Shown: positions 1-8,357 of the stretch, in pieces
Position numbering within the stretch: position 1 is the stretch's first letter
Layout of the letters: every line of letters starts with the position of its first letter
Assembly: GCA_021787365.1 (NCBI GenBank)
Contig: JAJYMB010000043.1
Location: 1 to 58,532 of the forward strand
DNA from: Actinomycetes bacterium
GTDB taxonomy: Bacteria > Actinomycetota > Acidimicrobiia > Acidimicrobiales > Palsa-688
Direction: 5' to 3'
Length of the DNA stretch: 58,532 bases
The notes under the pieces: generated by a model
Databases searched by the model: none
Seen by the model: only the letters and a program-made list of their open reading frames with translations
What the model was told of the DNA's origin: nothing
Made by a program: the position numbers and the translations under genes

Positions 1-637
1 GCTCGGCCAGCAAGTTGATGACCTGCGCCCGGATCGAGACGTCGAGGGCCGACACCGGTTCGTCGGCGACTATGAGCTCGGGCCGGAGGGCGAGCGCCCG
101 GGCCACCCCGATGCGCTGGCGCTGGCCACCGGAAAACTCGGCCGGGAAGCGGTTGTAGTGCTCGGGGCTGAGGCCCACCAGCTCCATCAGTTCCTGGACC
201 TTTTCTTTGCGCTCCGGCCCCTCGGCTTCGCCGTGGACCGCGAACGGCTCACCTATGAGCGACCCCACCCGGCGCCGGGGGTTGAGCGAGCCGTAGGGGT
301 CTTGGAAGATCATCTGCATGCGCCGGCGGTACGGGCGGAGCTCTCGCCCCCTCAGCTTGGAAATGTCGTCCCCGTCGAGCCGGACCGTCCCCGACGTCAA
401 GTCCACCAGCCTCGTCATGCAGCGGGCCAAGGTCGATTTGCCGCTGCCGGTCTCGCCTACCAGGCCGAGCGTCTCGCCCCGGCGCACTTCGAGGTCGATG
501 CCGTCCACGGCGTGCACGAACTCCCTGTCCCGGCGCCACGGCATCCCGCCCCTCACCGGGAAGTGCTTGGTCACGCCTTCTAGTTGGACGAGCGTCTCGC
601 TGTCGCTCGCTCGAGGCGGCCGGGGAGCGTCCCTCAC
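1..637 (-). CDS. Oligopeptide/dipeptide ABC transporter ATP-binding protein (OppF/DppF type), 3' end outside window
   Basis: This is the second nucleotide-binding subunit of an Opp/Dpp-family importer; it hydrolyses ATP at the inner face of the membrane. About 212 codons are visible. They show Walker A (GETGSGKST), the Q-loop stretch MIFQDPYGSLNP, the ABC signature FSGGQRQR and Walker B LIVADEP, in that order; the C-terminal part lies beyond base 1. The GTG start at 637 overlaps the TGA stop of the upstream ATPase (GTGA), so the two are translationally coupled. The reading frame is not in the ORF list because it has no stop inside the window, but the family motifs leave little doubt. The substrate cannot be read from the sequence. 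Confidence 0.93.
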   Translation of the reverse strand, partial: MRDAPRPPRASDSETLVQLEGVTKHFPVRGGMPWRRDREFVHAVDGIDLEVRRGETLGLVGETGSGKSTLARCMTRLVDLTSGTVRLDGDDISKLRGRELRPYRRRMQMIFQDPYGSLNPRRRVGSLIGEPFAVHGEAEGPERKEKVQELMELVGLSPEHYNRFPAEFSGGQRQRIGVARALALRPELIVADEPVSALDVSIRAQVINLLAE

Positions 638-1686
638 TCGAGCTTGCCCCCCACCACGACCGGGCCTCCGTTCGCTTCGATTGAGGCGAGCTCCCGCGCA
701 GCACCGGCCGCGCCCGACGTACCGGTCAGCTCGAGGGGCAGCCAACAGGCGGACCGGTGGTCCGGTGAGCCTGGCAACGGGCGTAGCGGCGGCGGCTGCG
801 TGCGGCACTTGGGCATGGCAAAATCGCAGCGGGGCACGAACGGGCACCCTCGCGGCAACCTGATCAGGCTCGGTGGCTGGCCCTTGATCGGCACCAACGG
901 CTCGCCCTCGTGCCCGCTCTGGGGTAAGGAATTGAGCAAACCCAATGTATAAGGGTGGTGCGGCTTGTAGTACATGTCCCGCCGGCCCGCCACCTCCATC
1001 AACTTCCCGGCGTACATGATGAGCACCTCGTCGGCCAGTTCTGCGATTATGCCGAGGTCGTGGGTGATCATGAGGATCGCCATCCCCATGTCCGCCTGCA
1101 GGTTTTTCAGCAGGTCCAAGATCTGGGCCTGCACGGTGACGTCCAATGCCGTCGTGGGCTCGTCTGCTATCAACAGGGCCGGGCTCAACGACAGCGCCAT
1201 GGCTATCATGGCCCGCTGGCGCATGCCCCCCGAGAACTGATGGGGGTAATCGTCTACCCGGCGCTCGGGGTGCGGGATCCCCACCAGGCCGAGCAGTTCC
1301 ACGGCGCGCCGACGAGCCGCCGCCCTGGGCACCTTTTCGTGCGCCCGGATCGCCTCCACGATCTGCGCGCCCACCCGGTAATAGGGGTGCAGGCTGGAGA
1401 GGGGGTCCTGGAAGACCATGCCTATCCGCGAGCCGCGCACCTCGCGCAGTTGCTTGCCGCTCATCTTCAGCAAGTCGTTGCCCTCGAACTGCACGCGCCC
1501 CGAGATGCGGGCGCCCCTGGTGAGGCCCATGACCGTCTGCACGGCCACGCTCTTGCCCGACCCGGACTCGCCCACTATCCCGAGGGTCTGGCCCGTGCCC
1601 ACCGAGAAACTCACACCCCTGACGGCCTCCACCAAGCCGTCAGGGGTGGGGAACGCCACGCTCAGGTCCTCTACTTCGAGGAGCAA
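634..1686 (-). CDS. Oligopeptide/dipeptide ABC transporter ATP-binding protein (OppD/DppD type)
   Basis: First ATPase subunit of the same transporter, 350 aa. Walker A (GESGSGKS, about residue 40), Q-loop FQDPLSSLHP, signature FSGGMRQR and Walker B LLIADEP are intact. The C-terminal oligopeptide-transporter tail with the CPFVPRC...C cluster typical of OppD/DppD is present. The start is TTG at 1686: an in-frame TGA lies five codons upstream and no ATG or GTG fits, and GAGGTGAGG stands about 10 nt before it. The gene follows the binding-protein gene by 108 nt and overlaps the next ATPase by 4 nt. No permease gene lies between binding protein and ATPases, unlike the second transporter in this window. 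Confidence 0.94.
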   Translation of the reverse strand: MLLEVEDLSVAFPTPDGLVEAVRGVSFSVGTGQTLGIVGESGSGKSVAVQTVMGLTRGARISGRVQFEGNDLLKMSGKQLREVRGSRIGMVFQDPLSSLHPYYRVGAQIVEAIRAHEKVPRAAARRRAVELLGLVGIPHPERRVDDYPHQFSGGMRQRAMIAMALSLSPALLIADEPTTALDVTVQAQILDLLKNLQADMGMAILMITHDLGIIAELADEVLIMYAGKLMEVAGRRDMYYKPHHPYTLGLLNSLPQSGHEGEPLVPIKGQPPSLIRLPRGCPFVPRCDFAMPKCRTQPPPLRPLPGSPDHRSACWLPLELTGTSGAAGAARELASIEANGGPVVVGGKLE

Positions 1687-1776
1687 CGTGCGCCCGCCTC
1701 ACCTCGCCCGGCCCTCGGCCGGATGGCGCCGGCGGCACTTGCTGCCACGTGCCGCCGGCCAAGAGCTACAGGCTGC

Positions 1777-1811
1777 CTCAACCCTGGAGCTGGCTCAACC
1801 CTGGAGCCATA
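1777..1811. repeat. Short tandem duplication over the stop codon of the binding-protein gene
   Basis: Two near-identical copies of ctcaaccctggagc lie side by side. Read on the minus strand, they repeat the last codons and stop (Leu-Gln-Gly-stop) of the binding-protein gene just after the real stop. This looks like a slippage duplication with no obvious function. Confidence 0.7.
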
Positions 1812-3603
1812 CATTTGCATAGTCACAGTTCTGGCTCACGAACCAGAAGTCGCAACCTTGCACCCGTGACGAGTGCATCACTGCGGTCTTCTGGGCGCCG
1901 ACGGGCACGATGGCCGCGTCTTTCATGATCTGGCGGTTCGCTGCCTGCCAGAACTCGTTGGCCTGGCTGAAGGTCTGCGCCTTCAGGGCCAGGTCGATGT
2001 AATGGTTGACGACCGGGCTGTTGTAGTCGCCGTAGTCGACGGTGTTGGGCCCGTAGGTACGGCCGTCGAAGAGGGGCTCGAAGATGGAGCGGCCGTTGTT
2101 GCCCATCCAGTCGGGGATCCAGCCCGGCTCGGCGATGTCCCACGCCCCGTCCCTCGAAGCCGTCGGGTTCTCCAGGTACTTGGTGTAGAAGGCGTTCGCC
2201 GGGTTGACGGTGACGAGCTTCACCTTGAACCCGGCCTTTTGGAGCGCGGCCTGGTCGGCCTGGGCGACCTGGGGGTGCACGGAGTTGGTGCGGTAGACGA
2301 GCCGGAGGGTGATCTGGCCCGGCTTGTAGCCCGCTTGCTTCAGCAACGCCTCGGCCCTGGCCGGGTTGCCCCGGTTGCCGGGCGTCGGGTAGGGGTTGTA
2401 ACCCGGTATGTGGCCGAAGCTGCCACCGGGCACCACCTGGTCCAGCGGCTTGGAGATGGCGCTGCCCCCGTAGAGGGCCGAGTCGGCCGCCTTGTTTATG
2501 GCGTACTCCATGGCCTGGCGGACCTTCAGCTTCTTCAGGGCCCCGTTGTTGTTGGGGCTCTGCAGGTTGACCACGATGTAGGGGTTGATCGTTATGTAGT
2601 TGTTGCCGTCTGGGCCGATCACGAGCAGCTTGCTCTTGGTGGCGACGAGGCCGGCCAGCTGTGCCGGGGGCACGACCTGGTCCCAGAGGAGGTCCTGGGT
2701 GCCCGCCTCGACCTGCTGGACGGCGCTCGAGGCTTCGGCCACCCCCTCGGTGATGTCTATCTCGTTCACGTAGGCCTTGCGGATGGGGTCGGTAGACGAG
2801 TTCCAGGCCGGGTTGCGCACCAGCACGATCGAGCGCTTGGGCACGTAGCTCTTCACCATGTAGGGCCCGTCCGAGACCAGGTTCACGCCCAAGTTACCGG
2901 GCGGGTACTGGAGCTCCTCCTTGGGCACCGGCGACGAGAAGTCGAGAGAGAGGATGTCGATGAAGTCGGCGGCGGGCTGGGTGAGGGTGAACTGGATGGT
3001 GCGCTGGCCGATCGCCTTCAGGCCGGCAATGTTGTGGGTAGCCATGAACTTGTCGATGGCCGCCACCTGTTGGTTGGTGGAGCCCGAGACCTTGAGGTTC
3101 AAGAAGGCATTGCAGTAGGACTGCATGCCCACGATCGTGTCCTCGTAGTAGCCCGGCGCCCCCGTGGGCGAGATCGGGTTGCAGAGCCGCTTCAGCCCCC
3201 GGATCTCGTCCTGGGCGGTCACCTGGCGCGGCGGGCTCGTGTCCCACATGGCACCCTTCTTGATGGTGACGGTCCAGACCTTCCCCCCGTCGGTTATCTT
3301 CGGCATGGCGGTGGCCAGGTCGGGCACGGGCTCGATCTGCTGGGCCAGCTTGGGCCTGGTCGGCCAGGTGTAGAGCTGGCGCGTGATGGTGCGGAAAAGC
3401 CCCCAGGTCACGTCGTAGTAAGCCTCGGCGGTGTCGAAGTAGTCGACGTCGCCGCTGCCCACTAGCCGCAGCACGCCCCCACGCTGGGGGGCATTGACCG
3501 AGGGCGAAGCGGAAACCGGCAAGGCCGCCAACGGCATGGCTGCCGTTGTGCCCGCAACAACGATGGCCCCAGTACGGATGGCCCTTTTGAACCTAGACTT
3601 CAT
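1795..3603 (-). CDS. ABC transporter substrate-binding protein, family 5 (Opp/Dpp type)
   Basis: Secreted solute-binding protein of about 602 aa that should capture peptides or another small solute and hand it to the membrane complex. It opens with a signal peptide (MKSRFKRAIRTGAIVVAG, hydrophobic core, AxA cleavage region near residue 30). The family-5 fold follows, with 'GGVLRLVGSGDVDYFD' near the mature N-terminus and 'WDIAEPGWIPDWMG' late in the protein. ATG at 3603 is chosen because AAAGG stands 8 nt before it; a GTG three codons upstream would overlap that site. The protein is longer than many relatives. It heads the cluster with the two ATPases, but permeases are not seen. There is no lipobox, so it is presumably free or retained in the envelope. 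Confidence 0.9.
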   Translation of the reverse strand: MKSRFKRAIRTGAIVVAGTTAAMPLAALPVSASPSVNAPQRGGVLRLVGSGDVDYFDTAEAYYDVTWGLFRTITRQLYTWPTRPKLAQQIEPVPDLATAMPKITDGGKVWTVTIKKGAMWDTSPPRQVTAQDEIRGLKRLCNPISPTGAPGYYEDTIVGMQSYCNAFLNLKVSGSTNQQVAAIDKFMATHNIAGLKAIGQRTIQFTLTQPAADFIDILSLDFSSPVPKEELQYPPGNLGVNLVSDGPYMVKSYVPKRSIVLVRNPAWNSSTDPIRKAYVNEIDITEGVAEASSAVQQVEAGTQDLLWDQVVPPAQLAGLVATKSKLLVIGPDGNNYITINPYIVVNLQSPNNNGALKKLKVRQAMEYAINKAADSALYGGSAISKPLDQVVPGGSFGHIPGYNPYPTPGNRGNPARAEALLKQAGYKPGQITLRLVYRTNSVHPQVAQADQAALQKAGFKVKLVTVNPANAFYTKYLENPTASRDGAWDIAEPGWIPDWMGNNGRSIFEPLFDGRTYGPNTVDYGDYNSPVVNHYIDLALKAQTFSQANEFWQAANRQIMKDAAIVPVGAQKTAVMHSSRVQGCDFWFVSQNCDYANVWLQG

Positions 3604-3640
3604 GTTGTGCACCTTTCAGGCATGAGAGTTCGTAGAGGCG

Positions 3641-3658
3641 GAGGCCCCAGCTGGCCTC
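3641..3658. other. Small hairpin in the leader of the binding-protein gene
   Basis: GAGGCC and GGCCTC arms flank a 6-nt loop, about 40-55 nt upstream of the ATG at 3603. It has no T-run, so I do not call it a terminator. It may stabilise the mRNA or mean nothing. The rest of the 238-nt gap to secG shows no supported gene. Confidence 0.3.
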
Positions 3659-3841
3659 ATGCTCTCACGGCCCGTTTGGTGGCGTGCAGAGACTTTGGTC
3701 CCGAAGACTTGGGGACAGGCGACCCTAATACGCGCCGCCTGGGTGGCCGTTAGCGCCCGAAAGGAGCCCCGAGCGGAGAAGGAGGCCAGATGGCCGAATC
3801 CTCTTCCTTTGCCCGGCGGCGCGGATAGCGCGACCGGAGGG

Positions 3842-4075
3842 TCATCCCAGGCGGATAGCGAGGATCGTCGTGGTGAAGCCGAACGCGACAGCAGTGAAGA
3901 TCGTGAAGCGGTCGAGGTTGCGCTCGACGACGCTGGAGGCGGCCGCAGCAGAGCCGAGCCCACCACCGAACATCTCCGATAGCCCGCCGCCCTTCCCGCT
4001 GTGCAGCAAGATGGAGACGACCAGGGACACGCACAGCACTATGTGCACTGCGACCACGGCCCACGTGATCACCAA
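3842..4075 (-). CDS. secG: Preprotein translocase subunit SecG
   Basis: Small inner-membrane subunit of the SecYEG channel that aids protein export. At 77 aa it has the usual size, with two membrane segments (residues about 3-23 and 53-73) separated by the loop 'LLHSGKGGGLSEMFGGG' that is the family hallmark. The start is TTG at 4075 with a strong AGGAGGTGG site about 10 nt upstream; a GTG one codon later is the alternative. It is last in the gap-pgk-tpiA-secG set, the order usual in actinobacteria. The gap to tpiA is 121 nt. Confidence 0.95.
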   Translation of the reverse strand: MVITWAVVAVHIVLCVSLVVSILLHSGKGGGLSEMFGGGLGSAAAASSVVERNLDRFTIFTAVAFGFTTTILAIRLG

Positions 4076-4196
4076 CTGACCGCCACCTCCTCTTGCCTCG
4101 GCCTTCGTCGCTCGGGCGCCGGCCTTGGTAGGCTGGCGCGCACCCCAACATACCAGGCTCGTGCCCGGACGATGGCGCGCGACAAGAAGAGCCGGC

Positions 4197-4997
4197 TCAT
4201 CTGGCCGGCTGGCCGAGCCTCGCTATCTGTGCGAACCGCTCCGCGTCGAGGCTTGCGCCCCCGACCAGGGCGCCGTCTATGTCTGGCTCCGCCATCAGCT
4301 CGGCGATGTTGCCCGGGGTCACCGAGCCCCCGTACTGCACCCTGACCTGCCCGGCAACGCCGGCGCCGTAGCGCTCGCCCAGCCAGGCACGGACCGACTT
4401 GCACACCGCCTCCGCGTCCTCGGGGCTGGCGTTGCGGCCGGTACCGATCGCCCAGATCGGCTCGTAGGCCACGACCACGCTGGCCATCGCCTCCGCCGGT
4501 ACCCCTTGGAGCCCGGCCTCGAGCTGGCCGAGGACCTTGGGCTCGGTGGTCCCTGCCTCCCGTTCGTCGAGGGTCTCGCCCACGCAGAGGATGGGGCGCA
4601 TCTGGTGGCGGAGCACGGCCAAGAGCTTTTTGTTGACTAGCTCGTCGCTCTCCCCGAAGTGCTGCCGCCGCTCGGAGTGGCCGACAATCACGTACGCCAC
4701 ATTGAGCTTGGCGAGCATGACGGGGCTCACCTCGCCGGTGAAGGCACCGGAGTCCTCGAAATATACGTCCTGCGCACCGAGGGCAATTGGCACCTCGTCG
4801 GCGTCGAGCAGCGTCTGTACCGAGCGCAGTGCCGTGAAGGCGGGGTGCACGGACACCTCGGCGCGGTCGTAGTCCGCCGGCGAGAGGCTGTAGGCGAGCT
4901 TCTGGACCACCGCGATGGCATCGAGGTGGGTGTGGTTCATCTTCCAGTTGCCGCTGATCAGCGGCTTGCGGCCTCCTGGTCCGGCTGCGGCAGGCAT
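4197..4997 (-). CDS. tpiA: Triosephosphate isomerase
   Basis: Cytoplasmic TIM-barrel enzyme (266 aa) interconverting dihydroxyacetone phosphate and glyceraldehyde 3-phosphate. The active-site pieces are visible: N/K in 'GNWKMN' (about residues 16-21), His in 'IVGHSERR' and the catalytic Glu in 'VVAYEPIWAIGTG'. The phosphate-gripping 'VQYGGSV' loop and a C-terminal 'GALVGGASL' follow. The start ATG at 4997 has GAGAGG 5 nt upstream and lies 9 nt after the pgk stop, so it is co-transcribed with pgk. The eight or so residues before 'GRKPLISGNWKMN' are slightly longer than in many homologues. Confidence 0.97.
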   Translation of the reverse strand: MPAAAGPGGRKPLISGNWKMNHTHLDAIAVVQKLAYSLSPADYDRAEVSVHPAFTALRSVQTLLDADEVPIALGAQDVYFEDSGAFTGEVSPVMLAKLNVAYVIVGHSERRQHFGESDELVNKKLLAVLRHQMRPILCVGETLDEREAGTTEPKVLGQLEAGLQGVPAEAMASVVVAYEPIWAIGTGRNASPEDAEAVCKSVRAWLGERYGAGVAGQVRVQYGGSVTPGNIAELMAEPDIDGALVGGASLDAERFAQIARLGQPAR

Positions 4998-5006
4998 AGG
5001 GGCCTC

Positions 5007-6179
5007 TCAGCTGTCGCGGCGCGAAGCCGCTTCTCGGAGCGCCACGAGGCCGGGGAGATCCCCCTTCTCGATGAACTCGAGCGAGGCACCTCCGCCGGTA
5101 GAAAGGTGGTCGACCTTGCCGGCCAGGCCAAACGACTCGAGGGCGGACGCGCTGTCCCCGCCCCCGACCACGGTGAAGGCCTTGGTCGAGGCGACTGCCT
5201 CGGCCACGGTGCGCGTCCCCGCGGCGAAGCGAGGGTCCTCGAAGACACCCATCGGGCCGTTCCAAAAGACGGTCGCGGCCGTGGAGATCTCGTCGGCGAA
5301 GGCAGCCGCCGTCCCCGGGCCGATGTCGAGGCCGAGCCAGCCGTCGGGCAGGTCCTGGCCCATCTCGCGCCACTCCCCCGCGGGCTCCTTGCCGGTCCCG
5401 AACACGCCGTCCGGAGACAGGGCCACGATGTCGGTAGGCAGCACTATCCGCTTCCCGCTCGCCCGGGCTGAGGCAAGCAACCGCTTGCAGTTTTCCACGA
5501 ACTCGTGTTCGAGCAGGGAACCACCCGGGTTGTGGCCCTCGGCAGCGAGGAACGTGAAGCACATGCCCCCTCCCACGAGGAGCGTGTCGACCTTTTCGAG
5601 CAGCGCGTCGATCACGCCCAGCTTGTCGGAGACCTTGGCCCCGCCGAGCACGGCGACGAACGGGCGCTCCGGCTTCTGCAGGAGGCCGTCCAGGACCTCC
5701 ACCTCGCGAGCCAGCACCCGGCCGGCTGCCGAGGGCAGGAACTTGGGCGGCCCGACGATCGAGGCGTGCGCCCGGTGGGCGGCACCGAAGGCGTCGTCCA
5801 CGTACAGGTCCTGGTTTTCCACCAAGGACTTCACGAAGTCGGGGTCGTTGGCCTCCTCGCCGGCGTTGTAGCGCAGGTTTTCGAGCAGCTCCACCTGGCT
5901 GATGTGGGCACCGCGGGCCCGGAGCAACCCCTCCAGGTGCTTGCGGACGGGTGCGATCGAGTACTTGGGGTCGGGCTTGCCCTTGGGACGCCCGAGGTGG
6001 CTACAAACCGTGAGCTTGGCTGCCCCCTCGTCGAGGAGCCACGTCAGGGTCTCGATGGGGAGGCGGATGCGCAGGTCGTCGGTTATGACGCCGTTGGAAA
6101 TGGGGACGTTGAAATCACAGCGGACGAGCACGCGCTTGCCCGCGACGGGCCGCAGGTCTTCCAGGACGGGGAGGTCCAT
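5007..6179 (-). CDS. pgk: Phosphoglycerate kinase
   Basis: Transfers the acyl phosphate of 1,3-bisphosphoglycerate to ADP in glycolysis. The protein has the two-domain layout: 'GKRVLVRCDFNVP' near the N-terminus, 'SHLGRPKG', 'LLENLRY', 'VAVLGGAKVSDKLGV', and the C-terminal nucleotide site 'GGGDSASALE' with 'STGGGASLEF'. I start it at ATG 6179 (390 aa), 8 nt after the gap stop, which gives the family-typical N-terminus. A GTG at 6197 would overlap the gap stop and add six residues. Confidence 0.96.
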   Translation of the reverse strand: MDLPVLEDLRPVAGKRVLVRCDFNVPISNGVITDDLRIRLPIETLTWLLDEGAAKLTVCSHLGRPKGKPDPKYSIAPVRKHLEGLLRARGAHISQVELLENLRYNAGEEANDPDFVKSLVENQDLYVDDAFGAAHRAHASIVGPPKFLPSAAGRVLAREVEVLDGLLQKPERPFVAVLGGAKVSDKLGVIDALLEKVDTLLVGGGMCFTFLAAEGHNPGGSLLEHEFVENCKRLLASARASGKRIVLPTDIVALSPDGVFGTGKEPAGEWREMGQDLPDGWLGLDIGPGTAAAFADEISTAATVFWNGPMGVFEDPRFAAGTRTVAEAVASTKAFTVVGGGDSASALESFGLAGKVDHLSTGGGASLEFIEKGDLPGLVALREAASRRDS

Positions 6180-6186
6180 GACCCGG

Positions 6187-7191
6187 CTACTTGCCACCGA
6201 CGATGAGGGCCAAGTCCACCAGGCGGTTGGAGTAACCCCACTCGTTGTCGTACCAGCCGAAGACCTTGACGAGCGAGCCGTTGGCCATCGTGAGCTGCGA
6301 GTCGAAGGTGCAAGACGCCGGCGAGCCCACGATGTCGGAGGAGACGATCGGCTCGTCCGTGTAGGCGAGGACCTTGGAGAGGGGGCCGGTCGTGGCAGCC
6401 TTTTTGAACGCCTCGTTGACCTCTTCGGGCGTGACCTCGCGGGCGAGGACCCCGGTGAAGTCGGTGATCGAGCCGTCCGGGACCGGGACGCGAAGCGCCG
6501 AGCCGTTGAGGCGGCCCTTCATCTTCGGTATCACAAGGCTCGTCGCCCGGGCTGCGCCCGTGCTCGTAGGGATGATGTTGACCGCGGCGGCGCGGGCGCG
6601 GCGGAGGTCCTTGTGGATGAGGTCGAGGATGTTTTGGTCGTTGGTGTAGCCGTGGACCGTCGTCATGAGGCCCTTTTCGACCCCGAAGGCGTCGTCGAGC
6701 ACCTTTATCATCGGCACGAAGCAGTTGGTCGTGCAGCTCCCGTTGGACACCACGTGGTGCTGCGCCGGGTCGTAAGTGTCGTCGTTCACGCCGACCACAA
6801 ATGTGGCATCGACATTGGTCGCCGGCGCCGAGATGATGACCCGCTTGGCACCGGCTGCTATGTGGGCCTTGGCCTTTTCCCCATCGGTGAACTTGCCCGT
6901 CGACTCGATGACGACGTCCGTCCCCAATTGGGCCCAGGGCAGGTTGGCAGGGTCCTTCTCCGAGAAGATCTTGAAGCTGTGCGGCCCGACCGCGATCGTG
7001 TCCTCGGAGACCTTGACCTCGTACTTCAGGGTCCCGAACGTGGAGTCGTACTTGAGGAGATGGGCGTTTGCCTCCGGTGAGGCAAGGTCGTTGGCAGCCA
7101 CCACCTCGATGTCGGCGCCGGAGTCCAGCACCGCGCGCAGGAAGTTGCGCCCGATGCGGCCGAACCCGTTGATCGCTACCCTGACAGCCAT
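6187..7191 (-). CDS. gap: Glyceraldehyde-3-phosphate dehydrogenase, type I
   Basis: NAD-linked oxidation of glyceraldehyde 3-phosphate to 1,3-bisphosphoglycerate; 334 aa. The Rossmann motif 'INGFGRIGRNFLR' is at residues 6-18, the catalytic Cys sits in 'SNGSCTTNC' and the C-terminal signature 'WYDNEWGYSNR' is intact. ATG 7191 is chosen over the longer upstream frame because GAAGGAG stands 7 nt before it and the fold begins at once. It is first gene of the gap-pgk-tpiA-secG operon. A TAGACT box upstream and a hairpin at the likely 5' end of the mRNA are listed separately. Confidence 0.98.
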   Translation of the reverse strand: MAVRVAINGFGRIGRNFLRAVLDSGADIEVVAANDLASPEANAHLLKYDSTFGTLKYEVKVSEDTIAVGPHSFKIFSEKDPANLPWAQLGTDVVIESTGKFTDGEKAKAHIAAGAKRVIISAPATNVDATFVVGVNDDTYDPAQHHVVSNGSCTTNCFVPMIKVLDDAFGVEKGLMTTVHGYTNDQNILDLIHKDLRRARAAAVNIIPTSTGAARATSLVIPKMKGRLNGSALRVPVPDGSITDFTGVLAREVTPEEVNEAFKKAATTGPLSKVLAYTDEPIVSSDIVGSPASCTFDSQLTMANGSLVKVFGWYDNEWGYSNRLVDLALIVGGK

Positions 7192-7220
7192 GTTGCTTCT
7201 CCTTCGTGCGCGTTGATTGC

Positions 7221-7268
7221 GGGGAGTTGTCCTCCCCGAGTCTAGGCGACGCACGCGAGGGCCCTCGC
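7221..7268 (-). promoter_or_regulatory. Candidate promoter and leader hairpin of the gap operon
   Basis: On the minus strand TAGACT (7239-7244) fits a -10 box. It is followed by GGGGAG...CTCCCC (7221-7237), which would form a hairpin at the very 5' end of the mRNA, about 30 nt before the gap start codon. Just upstream is a perfect 14-bp palindrome, GCGAGGGCCCTCGC (7255-7268), which could be an operator. No convincing -35 is seen. Confidence 0.4.
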
Positions 7269-7364
7269 CGGGCCCACGTGCCCGTCGGAGCGGGACTTAG
7301 GTCCCTGTCAGCCGGGGTCAGCCATAGCCCAGACGAGCGCTCGGCTAGCAGCCCCTAAGTGGCC

Positions 7365-8201
7365 TTAGGTGACGCCTTTCACGTAGGCCGAGCAAGCGCC
7401 CTGGGTGGCGGGCGGGTACAGCGTCGTGTGGTACCAAACGTTGGCCCAACGCACTGTGAACGCGGCGAATTGGCCTCCTGCGCTCACGTGGATCACGCTT
7501 TCGCTCGGCAGGTCCGTGGCCCGAGGCACCGTATCGACCTCGGTGGCCGTGCGGGCGGGCTTCTTCGACCACGGGTAGGTGGACGTGACCTCGTAGACCT
7601 TGCCCTTGTCGGCCAGTTTCATGGGGTCGAAGTGGCCGTACAGTGCGTACCCGAAGGGCAGGCCTACTTTCGGGTACCCGTCCACCAAAGCCTGCCCGCC
7701 GTAGGGGCCGGCGCAGGGGAAAACGGTTGTCTTGCTGTCCACGGGCGTGGTCCGGGCCGGTGCCCCGCCACCGAGGATCACTTCACCCTTGCCGGTGAGC
7801 ACCAGCCCGAAGTTCGGGAAACTCGTGCCTTTCCCGGCGTAGAGCACCGAGTCCGCGACGAAGGTCACCTTCCCGCGCGAAGCGGCCACGAACACCAGGT
7901 CGGCGGCAGGCGAGAAACCGGCTTTCTTGGGCTGCATTTCGGTCCACGAGAGGCGCTTATTGGTGTACCGGGCCTGGGTCAGCGGGGCCTGGGCGGAGTA
8001 CAGCTCCTCGACGCCGTCCGTGGCCGCGGTGGCCTTTACGACCTTGCGGTAAAAAGCGATCGCGGCCGCGTTACCGGTCGCCTTGGGCGGGACGGAAGCT
8101 GCGGCCTTTACGGCTCCCGCCGGCGCTGGCGGGACAAGGACGGCCACGAGCCCGAGCAACGGCACGGCCCCACCCTTCATGACCCTCCTCGTGGACCTCA
8201 T
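7365..8201 (-). CDS. Secreted protein of unknown function (in the position usually held by whiA)
   Basis: A 278-aa protein I do not recognise. It starts with a signal peptide (MRSTRRVMKGG, hydrophobic core 'VPLLGLVAVLVPPAPAGA', cleavage near residue 30). The mature part is rich in short beta-like stretches ('LVFVAASRGKVTFVADSVLYAGKG', 'FGLVLTGKGEVILGGG') with two Cys (in 'FPCAGPYGG' and 'QGACSAY') that could pair outside the cell. The start is ATG 8201; a second Met eight codons in has a closer GAGGAGG. It lies between yvcK (156 nt) and gap on the same strand. A weakly similar layout occurs in the secreted protein at 25355-26134, but I cannot show homology by eye. Confidence 0.75.
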   Translation of the reverse strand: MRSTRRVMKGGAVPLLGLVAVLVPPAPAGAVKAAASVPPKATGNAAAIAFYRKVVKATAATDGVEELYSAQAPLTQARYTNKRLSWTEMQPKKAGFSPAADLVFVAASRGKVTFVADSVLYAGKGTSFPNFGLVLTGKGEVILGGGAPARTTPVDSKTTVFPCAGPYGGQALVDGYPKVGLPFGYALYGHFDPMKLADKGKVYEVTSTYPWSKKPARTATEVDTVPRATDLPSESVIHVSAGGQFAAFTVRWANVWYHTTLYPPATQGACSAYVKGVT

Positions 8202-8357
8202 GGACCAGCCTGCCTACGAACCGTCCATTCTGGCCCGTCAGGCGCCCCTGGCAACGAGGTTCCAGGCAACGCCGCCCCCCTTTCTCCGATCTTCCCTGGC
8301 CCTCCGAACAAGAAAGCCACTCGTCAAGGGTAGCCGGCCGGCGCAGCGTCGCCCCGC

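Noticed and set aside
3616-3966. Minus-strand frame overlapping secG
   Set aside because: It overlaps secG in another frame, has no ribosome binding site and has a shadow-like Arg/Ser-rich composition.
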